64,000 nucleotides of DNA, from assembly GCA_963781345.1 (NCBI GenBank), contig CAWAFQ010000013.1, positions 124,001 to 188,000 on the forward strand. The letters run 5' to 3'. Of the stretch, positions 17,693 through 26,334 are shown piece by piece. Both the position numbers and the translations under genes were made by a program. This DNA comes from JBBRHQ01 sp963781345 (GTDB lineage Bacteria; Actinomycetota; Thermoleophilia; Solirubrobacterales; 70-9). Under the pieces are notes generated by a model that was not told the DNA's origin, ran no database searches, and saw only the letters and a program-made list of their open reading frames with translations. Position 1 is the stretch's first letter, and every line of letters begins with the position of its first letter.

Positions 17693-19297
17693 CCGCGGAC
17701 GCAAGCAGCGAACAACCGCAGCTCGTAACCGCGATGCTCGAGCCGGGCTTCTACCCCGATGCGCCGGAATCGGTGAAGCTGCGCGAAACCCATATCTCGT
17801 GGGTCTTCCTCGCCGGTGAGCGCGCCTACAAGGTGAAGAAGCCGCTCACCCTGCCCTTTCTCGATTACGGCACCCTCGAGCGTCGCCACGAGATGTGCCG
17901 GGAGGAGGTGCGGCTGAACCGGCCACTTCGCCCCGCGGATCTATCTGGGCGTGGTCGGCATCACCCGGGCCGGCGAGGGCTGGGCCTTGAGCTCAGAGAC
18001 CGACCCGGCCGCGATCGAGTACGCGGTCGAGATGCGCCCGGTCGACGAGAGCCGCAGCATGGCGGCCCTTGTCGCGGAGGGCAGTCTCGAGCTCAGCCAG
18101 GTGCGCGCCGTCGCCCGGCGGCTGGCTCGCCTTCACGCCGACGCGCCGCTCGCCCCGGAGCCGCAGCGCAGCGTCGAGGTCCTGATCGAGGCCCTCGAGG
18201 AGAACCTGGCGACCCTGCGTGAGACGGGCGGGGCGTTCCTCGGCGAGGACCGTCTCGGGTCCGCCGAGCACTTCACGCACGCCTTCCTTGATGCCGGGCG
18301 CGACCGGCTCGAGGCGAGGGCGAGCCGGGGCCTGGTTCGCGACTGCCACGGCGATCTGCGAGCCGAGCACGTGATCGTCCCCGACGAGGAAGACGTCTAC
18401 ATCTTCGACTGCATCGAGTTCGACCCGTCGCTGCGCCGTATCGATGTCGCCGCCGACATCGCCTTCCTGGTCATGGACCTGGTCGCGCTCGGCGCAGAGG
18501 ACCTCGCCTTCGCTCTCGCCGAGGCCTACCGCGAGGCCGGTGGTGACCCCGGCGACGATCCGATGCTCTGCTTCTTCGCCTCCTACCGGGCCTGGGTCCG
18601 CGCCAAGGTCGCCTGCCTGCGTGCGCTCGAGCTACCGGCAGACAGCGCCGCGCGCGCGGCCCAGGAGGCCGAGGCGGGCGCGTACCTCCGGGTCGGGCAT
18701 CGTTTCGCCTGGCGCGCGCGGGGGCCGCTGGTGCTGGTGATCTGTGGCGTTGCGGCGAGCGGGAAGACCACGCTCGCGCGCGAGCTGGCCGCGATCAGCG
18801 GCTGGACCCACATCTCTTCGGACCTGACCCGCAAGCGCCTGGCCGGCCTCGCCCCCGAGCAGCGCGGCGCACCGAAGCACTACTCGCCGGAGTTCACCGA
18901 GCGCACGTACCACGAGCTGGGCTCCGCCGCCGGGGAGGAGCTGCGGCGCTCGGGCGGGGTGATAGTGGACGCGACCTTCCACCGCCGAAGCGAGCGCGAC
19001 GCATTCCGGGCGGGCCTTGGCGAGGATCCGGTCGGGCCCTTCTTCGTCGAGTGCCGGGTGCCTGCCGACGCCCTGCTCTCGCGCGTTCGCGAGCGCCAAC
19101 TCGACGCCGAGCGGGTCTCCGACGCAGACGCTGCCGTCGTCAGACGCCAACTCGCCGAGCGCGAGCCGCTGGAGGAACTACCCCCTGAGGCTCGGGCGGA
19201 GCTCCCGGCCGAGGCGTCGCCGGAGCGCCTGGCGATGAATGTGGAGGCGCTGGTGGACGCCAGGGCCGACCTCGGCCGCGGACCGACCTCCCTCTAG
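17689..19297 (+). CDS. APH-like domain fused to P-loop kinase, frameshifted
   Basis: A two-domain protein of about 535 residues. The N-terminal part resembles an aminoglycoside-phosphotransferase/COG2187 fold with DCHGDLRAEHVIV and IFDCIEFDPSLRRIDVAADIAFL. The C-terminal part is a small P-loop kinase: Walker A CGVAASGKTTLA and a later VDATFHRRSERDAFR. Such fusions are widespread but of unknown substrate. The frame breaks near 17921-17924 (one extra C in CGGCCAC), after which HFAPRIYLGVVGITRAG continues. GTG 17689 overlaps the protease stop (GTGA), so the genes are coupled. Confidence 0.75.
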
Positions 19298-19534
19298 GGG
19301 GCCGGCCCCCGTGAGGTGACCTCGAATCAGACACAACTCGGCGGTGCCCGCTGCCGACCGCGTTCATCGGCGGGGCCGGGAGTCGCTGTCGCGCGACCGC
19401 GACGAAGTTGAGCCCCCGTCTATCTGCGAAAGATGGGGGTGGATTGCGAAGCCGGCGTGCATGTCTTCCGATGCTTCCTCGGCCCGACCACGTTCAAGAT
19501 TCGGGCCGGGCCACCTCGACGTTGAGCGATGGCC

Positions 19535-19540
19535 GATACT
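19535..19540 (+). promoter_or_regulatory. -10 element of the alpha/beta hydrolase gene, leaderless type
   Basis: GATACT, 7 nt before ATG 19548. The same hexamer precedes three SnoaL-like genes. The rest of the 250-nt gap holds a 14-nt palindrome (19297-19310) and nothing else I recognise. Confidence 0.45.
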
Positions 19541-19547
19541 GGCCGAG

Positions 19548-20303
19548 ATGCTCCCCCATGACGAACTCGGCACTGGGCCGGCGGTCGTGCTGCTCCACGC
19601 AGGTGTCGCCGACCGCACGATGTGGGCAGCTCACTTGGGCTGGCTCGCCGATGCCGGCTACCGGGCTGTCGCTGTGGACCTTCCGGGCTTCGGCGAGGCG
19701 CCGCCTCACCCCGGCGGGGAGGGGGAGTGGTCGGTCGTCCTCGAAACCATGGATGAGCTGGCGATCGAGCGGGCGGCGCTGGTTGGCAACTCATTCGGCG
19801 CTGCGGTGGGGCTGCGGGCGGCGTTTGTCGCGCCCGAGCGTCTCTCGGCACTGGCTCTGATCTCAGCCCCGGCGCCGGGGCTGAAGCCGTCCCCCGAGCT
19901 GGAGGCCGCCTGGGAAGCGGAGGAATCGGCGCTGGAGCGTGGCGACATCGAAGCCGCCGTCGACGCGGTCGTCAACACCTGGACTCTGCCCGGAGCCCCT
20001 CAGCAGTTGCGCGATCGGGTAGCCACGATGCAGCGCCGCGCATTCGACCTTCAAGCCGAGGCGAGAGAGACTGCAGAGGTCCCGGACCCGGTCGAGCGGG
20101 ATCCGGACGTCCTCGCCCAAATCGACGTCCCGGCGCTGGTTGCGGCGGGCGAGCACGACATGCGCGACTTCATTGAGGGAGCGGAGCTGATGGCGCGGGC
20201 GCTGCCCCATGCGCGACATGCCGTGATCGAGGGCGCAGGTCACCTGGCGCCGCTCGAGACGCCCGGAGCTTTCCGCGAGCTCGTGCTGGCCTTTCTGCGC
20301 TGA
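19548..20303 (+). CDS. alpha/beta hydrolase
   Basis: A 251-residue soluble hydrolase. Oxyanion region VVLLHAGVADRTMW, nucleophile Ser in VGNSFGAAVG, acid Asp in the VAAGEHDMRDF region and catalytic His in EGAGHLAPLE. Fits the HAD-like esterase/lactonase branch (3-oxoadipate enol-lactonase-like), but no substrate can be given. The start at ATG 19548 is chosen because the conserved strand begins there and a -10 hexamer lies just upstream; longer frames lack homology-like sequence. Confidence 0.8.
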   Translation: MLPHDELGTGPAVVLLHAGVADRTMWAAHLGWLADAGYRAVAVDLPGFGEAPPHPGGEGEWSVVLETMDELAIERAALVGNSFGAAVGLRAAFVAPERLSALALISAPAPGLKPSPELEAAWEAEESALERGDIEAAVDAVVNTWTLPGAPQQLRDRVATMQRRAFDLQAEARETAEVPDPVERDPDVLAQIDVPALVAAGEHDMRDFIEGAELMARALPHARHAVIEGAGHLAPLETPGAFRELVLAFLR

Positions 20304-20448
20304 GCTGTCGATTCCGGCCCCCTAATGCACCTGCAAGAGGGAGGAAGCGCCGGACCTTTCAGCGTGCCTTCGGTTCCGGTGGATGGGTCAGTTGGCGAAG
20401 GCCCGCGACCCGTCCGGGTCGCGATCGGAGCTCGCTTCCGGCGTCAGG

Positions 20449-20454
20449 GATACT
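20449..20454 (+). promoter_or_regulatory. -10 element of a SnoaL-like gene, leaderless type
   Basis: GATACT, 7 nt before ATG 20462. No ribosome site is present. Confidence 0.45.
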
Positions 20455-20461
20455 GAGAGCG

Positions 20462-20824
20462 ATGTCGCAGGACAACGTCGAGATGGTGCGAGCGATCCAT
20501 GACGGTTGGTCGCGTGGGGACTTCGGCGTCGGAACCGAGCTGCTGGCTGAGGGCTTCCAGTGGCAGCAGCACGCCGACGCCGTAGAGCCGGGATCGCGTC
20601 GCGGCGTCGCGATCGGCGACACCTTCAAGAACATCTTCGCCGTCTACGGCGACTTCCGCATCGAACCCGAAGAGTTCATCGACGCAGGGAGCAAGGTGCT
20701 GGTCGTCGCCCGGATCCGCGCCACCGGCAGGGAGAGCGGCATAGGCGTTGACCAGCGGTTCAGTTTTGTCTGGACCGTGCGAGGGGCCAAGCTGGCGAGA
20801 GTCGAGGTCACCGTCAAGGCGTAG
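20462..20824 (+). CDS. SnoaL-like (NTF2-fold) protein
   Basis: A 120-residue protein starting MSQDNVEMVRAIHDGWSRGD, a signature shared with the genes at 35808, 39695 and 40091. The alternating strands and final helix fit the NTF2/SnoaL cone fold, which binds or isomerises small hydrophobic molecules. Catalytic residues cannot be assigned. It ends in VTVKA rather than the usual EAAGLEE tail. It overlaps the convergent neighbour by 11 nt. Confidence 0.75.
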   Translation: MSQDNVEMVRAIHDGWSRGDFGVGTELLAEGFQWQQHADAVEPGSRRGVAIGDTFKNIFAVYGDFRIEPEEFIDAGSKVLVVARIRATGRESGIGVDQRFSFVWTVRGAKLARVEVTVKA

Positions 20825-21380
20825 GCAGAAATGAGATGTCCTCGGCCTGCGTGACGAGCGCCGCGGTGCATGCGAGCAGCAGGATTGGAGCGAGGTCGGG
20901 CTCGCCCACCCCATCCGGCTCAACCCGAACGACGAAACGCACGTGCTTCATGCCCTTGGTGGGCTGATCGAGGTGGGCAAGGGGCGGGAGACCCTCGGCG
21001 GCCAGCTCCCAGCGGCGCCGCATGGAGCGGGCGGAGTCGCCGGCCCGGACCTCCTTCAGCTCGAGTACGAGGCCGGCGCGGGGCCGCAGCTTGATGCGAC
21101 CGGCCTGCGGCTTCTCGAGCTCGGCCACCGGCGTGGATGTCGGGTCGTTCGCGTCCGTGATCGACCACACGCGCCCGAGGCGCGGCCCGCGCGCGTGGCG
21201 AATCAGCCACGGACCCTCGGCCGTCTCCGCCGGGACCGGCGACCGCGAGCCGCCGCCGCGCCATCCGAGCCGCCCGACAAGCTCGCCGTCTGCGCGCAAC
21301 TCGGTGAGCCGGTAGCGACTGCGCCAGCTCCCGGCCGTCTTCTTGGCCGCATCGACGACGACGATGTCGTGCCCGGCCAA
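20814..21380 (-). CDS. hypothetical protein, possibly phospholipid-scramblase/tubby-like
   Basis: A 188-residue beta-rich protein with segments SRYRLTELRADGELVGRL, WLIRHARGPRLGRVWSITD and MKHVRFVVRVEPDGVGEPDL, and a C-terminal hydrophobic helix (APILLLACTAALVTQ). The pattern of repeated strands with a terminal helix resembles LURP/tubby-like folds; this is weak. The start is unclear: TTG 21380 is the only near start codon and coding-like sequence (SEQAEPIRRRLSEL) continues upstream of it. The 3' end overlaps the SnoaL-like gene. Confidence 0.5.
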   Translation of the reverse strand: MAGHDIVVVDAAKKTAGSWRSRYRLTELRADGELVGRLGWRGGGSRSPVPAETAEGPWLIRHARGPRLGRVWSITDANDPTSTPVAELEKPQAGRIKLRPRAGLVLELKEVRAGDSARSMRRRWELAAEGLPPLAHLDQPTKGMKHVRFVVRVEPDGVGEPDLAPILLLACTAALVTQAEDISFLPTP

Positions 21381-21516
21381 CTCGCTGAGCCGGCGCCGGA
21401 TCGGCTCCGCTTGTTCGCTGGGCGTCTCCGCGATTCGGCGAACTGTACGGCTTCGCTGCTGACCGCTCGCCTCGGGCCGGGCTGTCGTGCCAGCGCGCGC
21501 TTGCGGAGAGAGCCCG

Positions 21517-21593
21517 CTAGGTGCTGGGCATCTCGATCAACTCGATGTGGTACCCGTCCGGGTGCCGAGAGGAGGCCACCACGACCTTGCTGG
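21517..21593 (-). pseudogene. remnant of a VOC (glyoxalase-fold) gene
   Basis: The minus-strand frame reads SSRHPDGYHIELIEMPST and then a stop at 21517. This matches the C-terminal strand of VOC proteins (compare DPDGYRVELIEI in the intact gene at 21959). No N-terminal part remains. It probably records a decayed tandem duplicate. Confidence 0.55.
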
Positions 21594-21890
21594 TCAGGCG
21601 GAAGCCGCTTCCGGGTCGGGACGAACGAGGACTGTGTCGGCGACCGGAATGATCTCGTCAATCGGCAAGTCGGCCCGCGAGGCATGGTCCCGAATCGCCT
21701 CAGGGCTGCTCGCCTGATAGATGCAAACCGTCCCGACCGTGCCGCCTCCCTCTTCCAGGACGTAGCTGCGAATCCAGCGAATGTCGTCCGACATTTCCTC
21801 GTCGCCAACCTGCCTCGAACGTTCGGCAGCCGCTTCCAGGTCCCCCCCAGACCGCCAGCCGCTCCGACGAAGGATTACGTAGGTATCCAT
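21594..21890 (-). CDS. DUF4242-like small protein
   Basis: A 98-residue protein starting MDTYVILRR with IRWIRSYVLEEGGGTVGTVCIYQASSPEAIRDHA and PIDEIIPVADTVLVRPD. This order matches the DUF4242 family (nickel-binding SCO4226-like fold), a ferredoxin-like dimer whose role is unclear. GGAGAGAGG before the ATG sets the start. It lies between a VOC remnant and an intact VOC gene on the same strand. Confidence 0.7.
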   Translation of the reverse strand: MDTYVILRRSGWRSGGDLEAAAERSRQVGDEEMSDDIRWIRSYVLEEGGGTVGTVCIYQASSPEAIRDHASRADLPIDEIIPVADTVLVRPDPEAASA

Positions 21891-21958
21891 GATGCGTCCT
21901 CTCTCCTTTGGGAACCGTGCCTCACCAATCCTATGACCAGCACGGCCGTCCGTTCAAC

Positions 21959-22360
21959 CTAGTCGGCGGGACGAATCTCAATAAGTTCAACGCGGTACCC
22001 GTCCGGGTCGCGGACGAAGCAGATGCGCGATCCACCCTCGCGGACCGTGTACGGAGGCTTTTCGGGCTCGATTCCCTCGCCCGCAAGGCGCTCGAGGGTG
22101 GCGTCGAGGTCGTCGGTGGTGATCGCGATGTGGCCGTAGCCGGTGCCGATCTCATAGGGCTCGGTGACGCCGAGGTTGTGGGTCAGCTCGAGCCGGGCGC
22201 CGTCGTCGGGCATGCCCATGAAGATGTTCACGGCCTCGTCGCGGATCGGCATCCGGCCGATCTCCTCGAAGCCGAGCTTCTCGTAGAAGGGGACCGAGCG
22301 CTCAGGATCGAGGATGCGGTAGCAGGTGTGGATCAGCTCGCCGATGGGGCCAAGATACAC
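21959..22360 (-). CDS. VOC-family lyase, glyoxalase I-like
   Basis: A 133-residue metalloenzyme fold of two beta-alpha-beta-beta-beta modules. The metal ligand positions look present: His in LIHTCYRILDPERS, Glu in ARLELTHN, His in YGHIAITTDD, Glu in YRVELIEI, as in glyoxalase I. It would convert a thiol hemithioacetal of methylglyoxal to the S-lactoyl thiol. The start is ambiguous: GTG 22360 is used here, but homologues begin near LIHTCYR, and TATCTT within the first codons looks like a -10 box, so the true start may be downstream. Confidence 0.8.
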   Translation of the reverse strand: MYLGPIGELIHTCYRILDPERSVPFYEKLGFEEIGRMPIRDEAVNIFMGMPDDGARLELTHNLGVTEPYEIGTGYGHIAITTDDLDATLERLAGEGIEPEKPPYTVREGGSRICFVRDPDGYRVELIEIRPAD

Positions 22361-22394
22361 CCGTCGGGCTCCCGGGCCGGGGAGGCGTTCTCGA

Positions 22395-22400
22395 TAGCCT
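22395..22400 (+). promoter_or_regulatory. -10 element of the enolase-superfamily gene, leaderless type
   Basis: TAGCCT, 8 nt before ATG 22409. The 48-nt gap to the divergent VOC gene leaves no room for a long leader. Confidence 0.4.
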
Positions 22401-22408
22401 CAGGCCTG

Positions 22409-23485
22409 ATGAGCGACTTCGAGAAAATCGCAGACCTGCCGATCGAGATCGAGGGATACGAGCTCGAAGGCCACGACCGCGAGTTCCCCGGCGGCTTCAC
22501 CCGGCCCTCGACGACGGTCCGCCTCCGCGGCGGCGGCACCGACGGCATCGGTGAGGATGTCGTCTATGAGGTGCTCGACCACATCGCCCACCGCGACGCC
22601 GGCCCGGTCCTCGACCTCAGCGGGCCCTCGACCCTGGGCGAGGCATGTGACCTGATCGGTGAGCTCGACCTCTTCGCCCCAGCGCCCCCCGAGCGTGAGC
22701 CTTCACGCAACTACCGCCGATGGGCCTATGAGAGCGCCGCGCTCGACCTGGCGCTGCGCCAGGCGGGGATCCCCCTGCACGAGGCGCTGGGCCGGGAGCC
22801 GCGGCCGCTTCACTTCGTCTGCTCGACGCGGCTGACCTCGCCCGGCGGGGACGGCGGCTCGAGCACGGAGGCGATCCGCAAGCGGCTGGCGAAGTACCCG
22901 ACGCTGGAGTTCAAGCTCGACCCCGAGAACGACTGGGATGCCGATCTGATCGCGGAGTTGAATGACCTCGCCCCGGTCCGAGTCCTCGACCTGAAGGGGT
23001 TCTACCAGGGGACCCCGGTCGAGGTCGAGACCGATCCGGTCCTCTACCGCGCGGTCGCCGAGGCCTTCCCCGACGCCTACCTCGAGGACCCCGACCTCAA
23101 CGATGAGACGCGGGCTGTGCTCGAACCGCACATGGACCGGGTCACCTGGGACGCGCCGCTTCACTCGCTCGCCGACATCACGGGGCTCGAGCGGGCGCCG
23201 AAGACGATCAACTCGAAGCCGTCGCGGTTCGGCTCCCTGCGCGAGATCATGGCGATCTACGCGTACTGCGAGGGCGAGGGAATAGCGATCTACGGCGGTG
23301 GCCAGGGCGAAGTCGAGGGCGGTCCCGGACGCGGCCAGATCCAGTACCTCGCCTCTCTCTTTCACCCGGACACCCCCAACGACGTCGCCCCCTCCGGCTA
23401 CAACGATCCCGCCGTGCCCGACGGAATGCCCACCAGCCCGATGGAGCCCCTCCCCTCGGCAACCGGTTTTCGCTGGGCCGAGTAA
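22409..23485 (+). CDS. enolase-superfamily (mandelate racemase/epimerase-like) enzyme
   Basis: A 358-residue TIM-barrel enzyme. The pattern of metal and base residues is visible: Lys169 in LEFKLDP, Asp194 in RVLDLKG, Glu226 in YLEDPDL, Asp248 in TWDAPL and Lys270 in INSKPSRFG. These match the strand-end positions of muconate-lactonising and dipeptide-epimerase-like members that abstract a proton next to a carboxylate. The N-terminal capping domain is present. Substrate unknown. It ends 10 nt before the ferritin start. Confidence 0.72.
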   Translation: MSDFEKIADLPIEIEGYELEGHDREFPGGFTRPSTTVRLRGGGTDGIGEDVVYEVLDHIAHRDAGPVLDLSGPSTLGEACDLIGELDLFAPAPPEREPSRNYRRWAYESAALDLALRQAGIPLHEALGREPRPLHFVCSTRLTSPGGDGGSSTEAIRKRLAKYPTLEFKLDPENDWDADLIAELNDLAPVRVLDLKGFYQGTPVEVETDPVLYRAVAEAFPDAYLEDPDLNDETRAVLEPHMDRVTWDAPLHSLADITGLERAPKTINSKPSRFGSLREIMAIYAYCEGEGIAIYGGGQGEVEGGPGRGQIQYLASLFHPDTPNDVAPSGYNDPAVPDGMPTSPMEPLPSATGFRWAE

Positions 23486-23488
23486 GGT
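23483..23488 (+). promoter_or_regulatory. -10 element of the ferritin gene, leaderless type
   Basis: TAAGGT, 7 nt before ATG 23496, overlapping the stop codon of the preceding gene. Confidence 0.3.
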
Positions 23489-23495
23489 CCGCCGC

Positions 23496-24023
23496 ATGTC
23501 GGAATTCGCCAAGACCCTGAACGAGCAGGTCGGGAACGAGTTCGCCGCCTCGCAGCAGTACATCGCGATCGCGGCCCACTACGACTCCGAGACCCTGCCC
23601 CAGCTCGCCGCCTTCTTCTACCGCCAGGCGGTCGAGGAGCGAAACCACGCGATGATGATCATCCAGTACCTGCTCGACGCTGAGCACGAGATCGCGACCC
23701 CGGGGGTCGAGGCACCGCAGAGCGATTTCTCCGACACGGTGGTCCCGGTCAGCCTCGCCCTCGAGCAGGAGAAGAGGGTGAGCGATCAGATCGCCAACCT
23801 CGCCCGCCTCGCCCGCGAGGAAGGCAACTACCAGGGCGAGCAGTTCATGCAGTGGTTCATCAAGGAGCAGGTCGAGGAGGTCTCCTCGATGTCGGCGCTT
23901 TTGAAGATCGTCGAGCGCGCCCGCGAGAACCCGATGATGGCCGAGGAATACCTCGCCCGTGAGCAGGTCGGCGAAGAGGGAGCCGACCCGACGGCCCCCG
24001 AGGCCGCCGGCGGCGCCCTCTAG
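23496..24023 (+). CDS. non-haem ferritin
   Basis: A 175-residue iron-storage protein with the four-helix ferritin fold. The ferroxidase ligands align with E. coli FtnA: Glu15, Glu48, His51 (VEERNHAM), Glu92 and Gln125. It would oxidise Fe2+ and store the mineral in a 24-subunit shell. The C-terminal tail (ADPTAPEAAGGAL) extends past the family core. It lies directly after the enolase-family gene; a -10 hexamer overlaps that gene's stop, so it may be transcribed alone. Confidence 0.9.
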   Translation: MSEFAKTLNEQVGNEFAASQQYIAIAAHYDSETLPQLAAFFYRQAVEERNHAMMIIQYLLDAEHEIATPGVEAPQSDFSDTVVPVSLALEQEKRVSDQIANLARLAREEGNYQGEQFMQWFIKEQVEEVSSMSALLKIVERARENPMMAEEYLAREQVGEEGADPTAPEAAGGAL

Positions 24024-24086
24024 CCCGGACCGACCCCAAGCTCCCCGACACCTCGGGCCTTCTCTCGCTCGCCGGCTCCGGAGGTT

Positions 24087-24126
24087 TGCGTGATTTCAGG
24101 GGCCATGGACCCCGAAATCACGCAAG
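24087..24126. terminator. 40-nt hairpin between convergent genes
   Basis: A 12-bp perfect stem TTGCGTGATTTC/GAAATCACGCAA, a bulged A, a GGGG/CCCC inner stem and a 7-nt loop. It sits between the ferritin and methyltransferase genes and could stop transcription from both sides. No U-tract. Confidence 0.6.
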
Positions 24127-24195
24127 CGATGCCGCGGGCGACGGCAGGCAGGAGGTCGAGCGACGGCCGCGGGCGAGGACGGGGTGCGCCCCGGC

Positions 24196-25023
24196 TCAGG
24201 GCTTCGAAGCGCTCGCGATCCTGGCCGAGGCCGGAACCATCAGCCGGTCACCTTCCCGCAGCTCCCGCTCGGCCCGTTCGGTGAAGTCCTCGCGGACCCG
24301 TCGCTGCATCTCCGGCGGTCGGGCGCGGATGCGCGCTGCGGTGCGGACGCTTCCGGCGAGCAGCCCGGCCCACAGCGCCTCGCCGCTGACGACCGGCCAG
24401 CCCAGCTCGAGGTGGCGCATCTCGAAGCCCCGGAGCCCGGCGCCGCGCAGCAGCGCCTCGGCCTCGGAGGCGCGCGCGAACCGGCTCGGGTCGGGGGCGC
24501 CGCCGGGAACCGGGTCCTCGATCTCACCGCCGACGGCCTCGATCGCCTCCGCCGCGATGCGGTAGGCCGGGTTGAGGTCGTCGTCGTCCCAGACTGAGAA
24601 GGCGACCCGCCCCCGCGGGCGCAAGACCCGCGCGAACTCCGCCACCGCCCTCTCGGGCCGGGGAAGGTGATTGATGACGAAGCCGGCCGTGACCACGTCG
24701 AAGCTTCGCTCCTCGATGGGCAGGTCCTCGGCGTCGCCGACGACGAACTCGATCCGTGGGTTCTCCCGCCGTGCCACCGCGACCATCTCCTCGGCGATGT
24801 CCACACCGACCGCCTCCGCCCCTCGCTCGAGGGCGATCGCGGCGACGTGGCCGGGGCCGGTGCCGACATCAAGGAGGCGGTCACCCCTTGCGGTGAGCGC
24901 TGCGTCGAGCAGCGGCTCCGCTGCTCGACGGTCCAGCCGCCCGCTCAGCGAAGCGTAGGACTCGGCCACGCGGGCCCAGCCCTCGGTCTCAAAGCGCTTG
25001 AACTCGTCGGCGGAGCCGCTCAT
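24196..25023 (-). CDS. SAM-dependent methyltransferase, class I
   Basis: A 275-residue Rossmann-fold methyltransferase of the UbiE/Methyltransf_11 type. SAM motif I is LDVGTGPGHV (51-60), the acidic residue follows in AVGVDIAEEM, motif II is VVGDAEDLPI, and FDVVTAGFVINHL and RVLRPRGRVAFSVWD are in the expected places. Substrate unknown. ATG 25023 has GGGAGG upstream. The C-terminal helices (RRVREDFTERAERELREGD) may form a lid. Confidence 0.85.
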   Translation of the reverse strand: MSGSADEFKRFETEGWARVAESYASLSGRLDRRAAEPLLDAALTARGDRLLDVGTGPGHVAAIALERGAEAVGVDIAEEMVAVARRENPRIEFVVGDAEDLPIEERSFDVVTAGFVINHLPRPERAVAEFARVLRPRGRVAFSVWDDDDLNPAYRIAAEAIEAVGGEIEDPVPGGAPDPSRFARASEAEALLRGAGLRGFEMRHLELGWPVVSGEALWAGLLAGSVRTAARIRARPPEMQRRVREDFTERAERELREGDRLMVPASARIASASKP

Positions 25024-25100
25024 ACCCGCAATCCTCCCGCCTCACCGAGCGCCCTGCAAACGGCAGCCGGCCCAATGCGGGCCTCGTCGAGCCGTTGCGC

Positions 25101-26252
25101 TCAGCGCATCTCGCGCGAGATGATCAGGCGCTGGATCTCGTTCGTGCCCTCATAGATCTGGGTGATCTTGGCGTCGCGCATCATCCGCTCGACCGGGTAC
25201 TCGCTGACGTAGCCGTAGCCCCCGAGGACCTGAACCGCCTCGGTCGTCACCCACATCGCCGTGTCGGAGGCGATCAGCTTCGCCATCGACGACCACTTTG
25301 CGAGGTCGGGCTCGCTGCGATCGGCCGCGGCCGAGGCGCGGTAGAGGAGCTCGCGTGCGGCGGCGGTGCGGGCCTCCATCTCGGCCAGCTTGAAGGCGAT
25401 CCCCTGGTGCTCGTGGATCGGCTTGCCGAATGTGATCCTTTCCTTCGCGTACTCGTTGGCGTAGTCGGTCGCCCCCTGGGCGATGCCCACGGCCTGGGCG
25501 CCGGCGCCGAGCCGGGTCCGCTGCAGCACGCCGAGGGCGACGCCGAGGCCCTTGCCGACCTCACCGACGACGTTCTCGGCCGGGACGCGGACGTCCTCGA
25601 GGACCGGGGAGCCGGTCGGCGACCCCTTGATCCCCATCTTCTTCTCGAGCCCGCCGATCGAGAACCCCGGGCTGTCGGCGTCGACGACGAATGCGGTGGT
25701 GCGGCGCTGCTCGCGATCGGTCGAGGCCATGACGACGTAGAAGTCGGCAATGCCGGCGTTGGAGATCCAATTCTTGGTCCCGTTGAGCACCCACTCGTCG
25801 CCGTCGAGCCTGGCGCTGGTGCGCATCGAGGCGGGGTCGGATCCCGCCTCGGGCTCTGAGAGAGCGAACGCCGGGGACCACTCCCCGCTCGCGCACCTCG
25901 GCAGGTAGCGCTGCTTGAGGTCCTCAGAGCCGAAGAGCTGGATCGGCAGGGTGCCGAGATCCTGGACCATCAGAATCAGGGACGAGGAGGCGCAGGCCTT
26001 GGCGATCTCCTCGATCGCGATGCTCAGCATCAGCGTCCCGGTGCCGGTGCCGCCGTGCTCCTCGGAGAAGGGGAGTCCGAGGATGTCGTTCTCGGCGAAG
26101 AGCTCACGGATGTCGCGCGGGTACTCGGCGTCGGCGTCTATGTCGTGCGCGCGGGGAGCGACCTTCTCCTGAACGATCTGGCGGATCGTGTCGCGGAAGT
26201 CGATGAACTCCTGGGGGATCGAGTAGGCGTCTGTCTCTGTCGCTGTCGTCAT
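25101..26252 (-). CDS. acyl-CoA dehydrogenase
   Basis: A 383-residue FAD enzyme that introduces the 2,3-double bond into an acyl-CoA. Seen: FALSEPEAGSD for FAD and substrate binding, GTKNWISNAGIADFYVVMA, and the C-terminal IYEGTNEIQRLIISREM with the catalytic Glu (YEGTNE). Short-chain or branched-chain members carry this motif set. Start at ATG 26252 (MTTATETDAYS); a -10 hexamer is 7 nt upstream. No neighbouring beta-oxidation genes are visible. Confidence 0.9.
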   Translation of the reverse strand: MTTATETDAYSIPQEFIDFRDTIRQIVQEKVAPRAHDIDADAEYPRDIRELFAENDILGLPFSEEHGGTGTGTLMLSIAIEEIAKACASSSLILMVQDLGTLPIQLFGSEDLKQRYLPRCASGEWSPAFALSEPEAGSDPASMRTSARLDGDEWVLNGTKNWISNAGIADFYVVMASTDREQRRTTAFVVDADSPGFSIGGLEKKMGIKGSPTGSPVLEDVRVPAENVVGEVGKGLGVALGVLQRTRLGAGAQAVGIAQGATDYANEYAKERITFGKPIHEHQGIAFKLAEMEARTAAARELLYRASAAADRSEPDLAKWSSMAKLIASDTAMWVTTEAVQVLGGYGYVSEYPVERMMRDAKITQIYEGTNEIQRLIISREMR

Positions 26253-26259
26253 GGGCGGC

Positions 26260-26265
26260 AGGCTA
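26260..26265 (-). promoter_or_regulatory. -10 element of the acyl-CoA dehydrogenase gene, leaderless type
   Basis: TAGCCT on the minus strand, 7 nt before ATG 26252; no ribosome site. Confidence 0.45.
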
Positions 26266-26334
26266 GCGACCCCGAGGTGGTCGCCGCCCCCGTCCATGAC
26301 CCGCATGTCCGGGGGCGGCGCACGCCGGGGGCGC

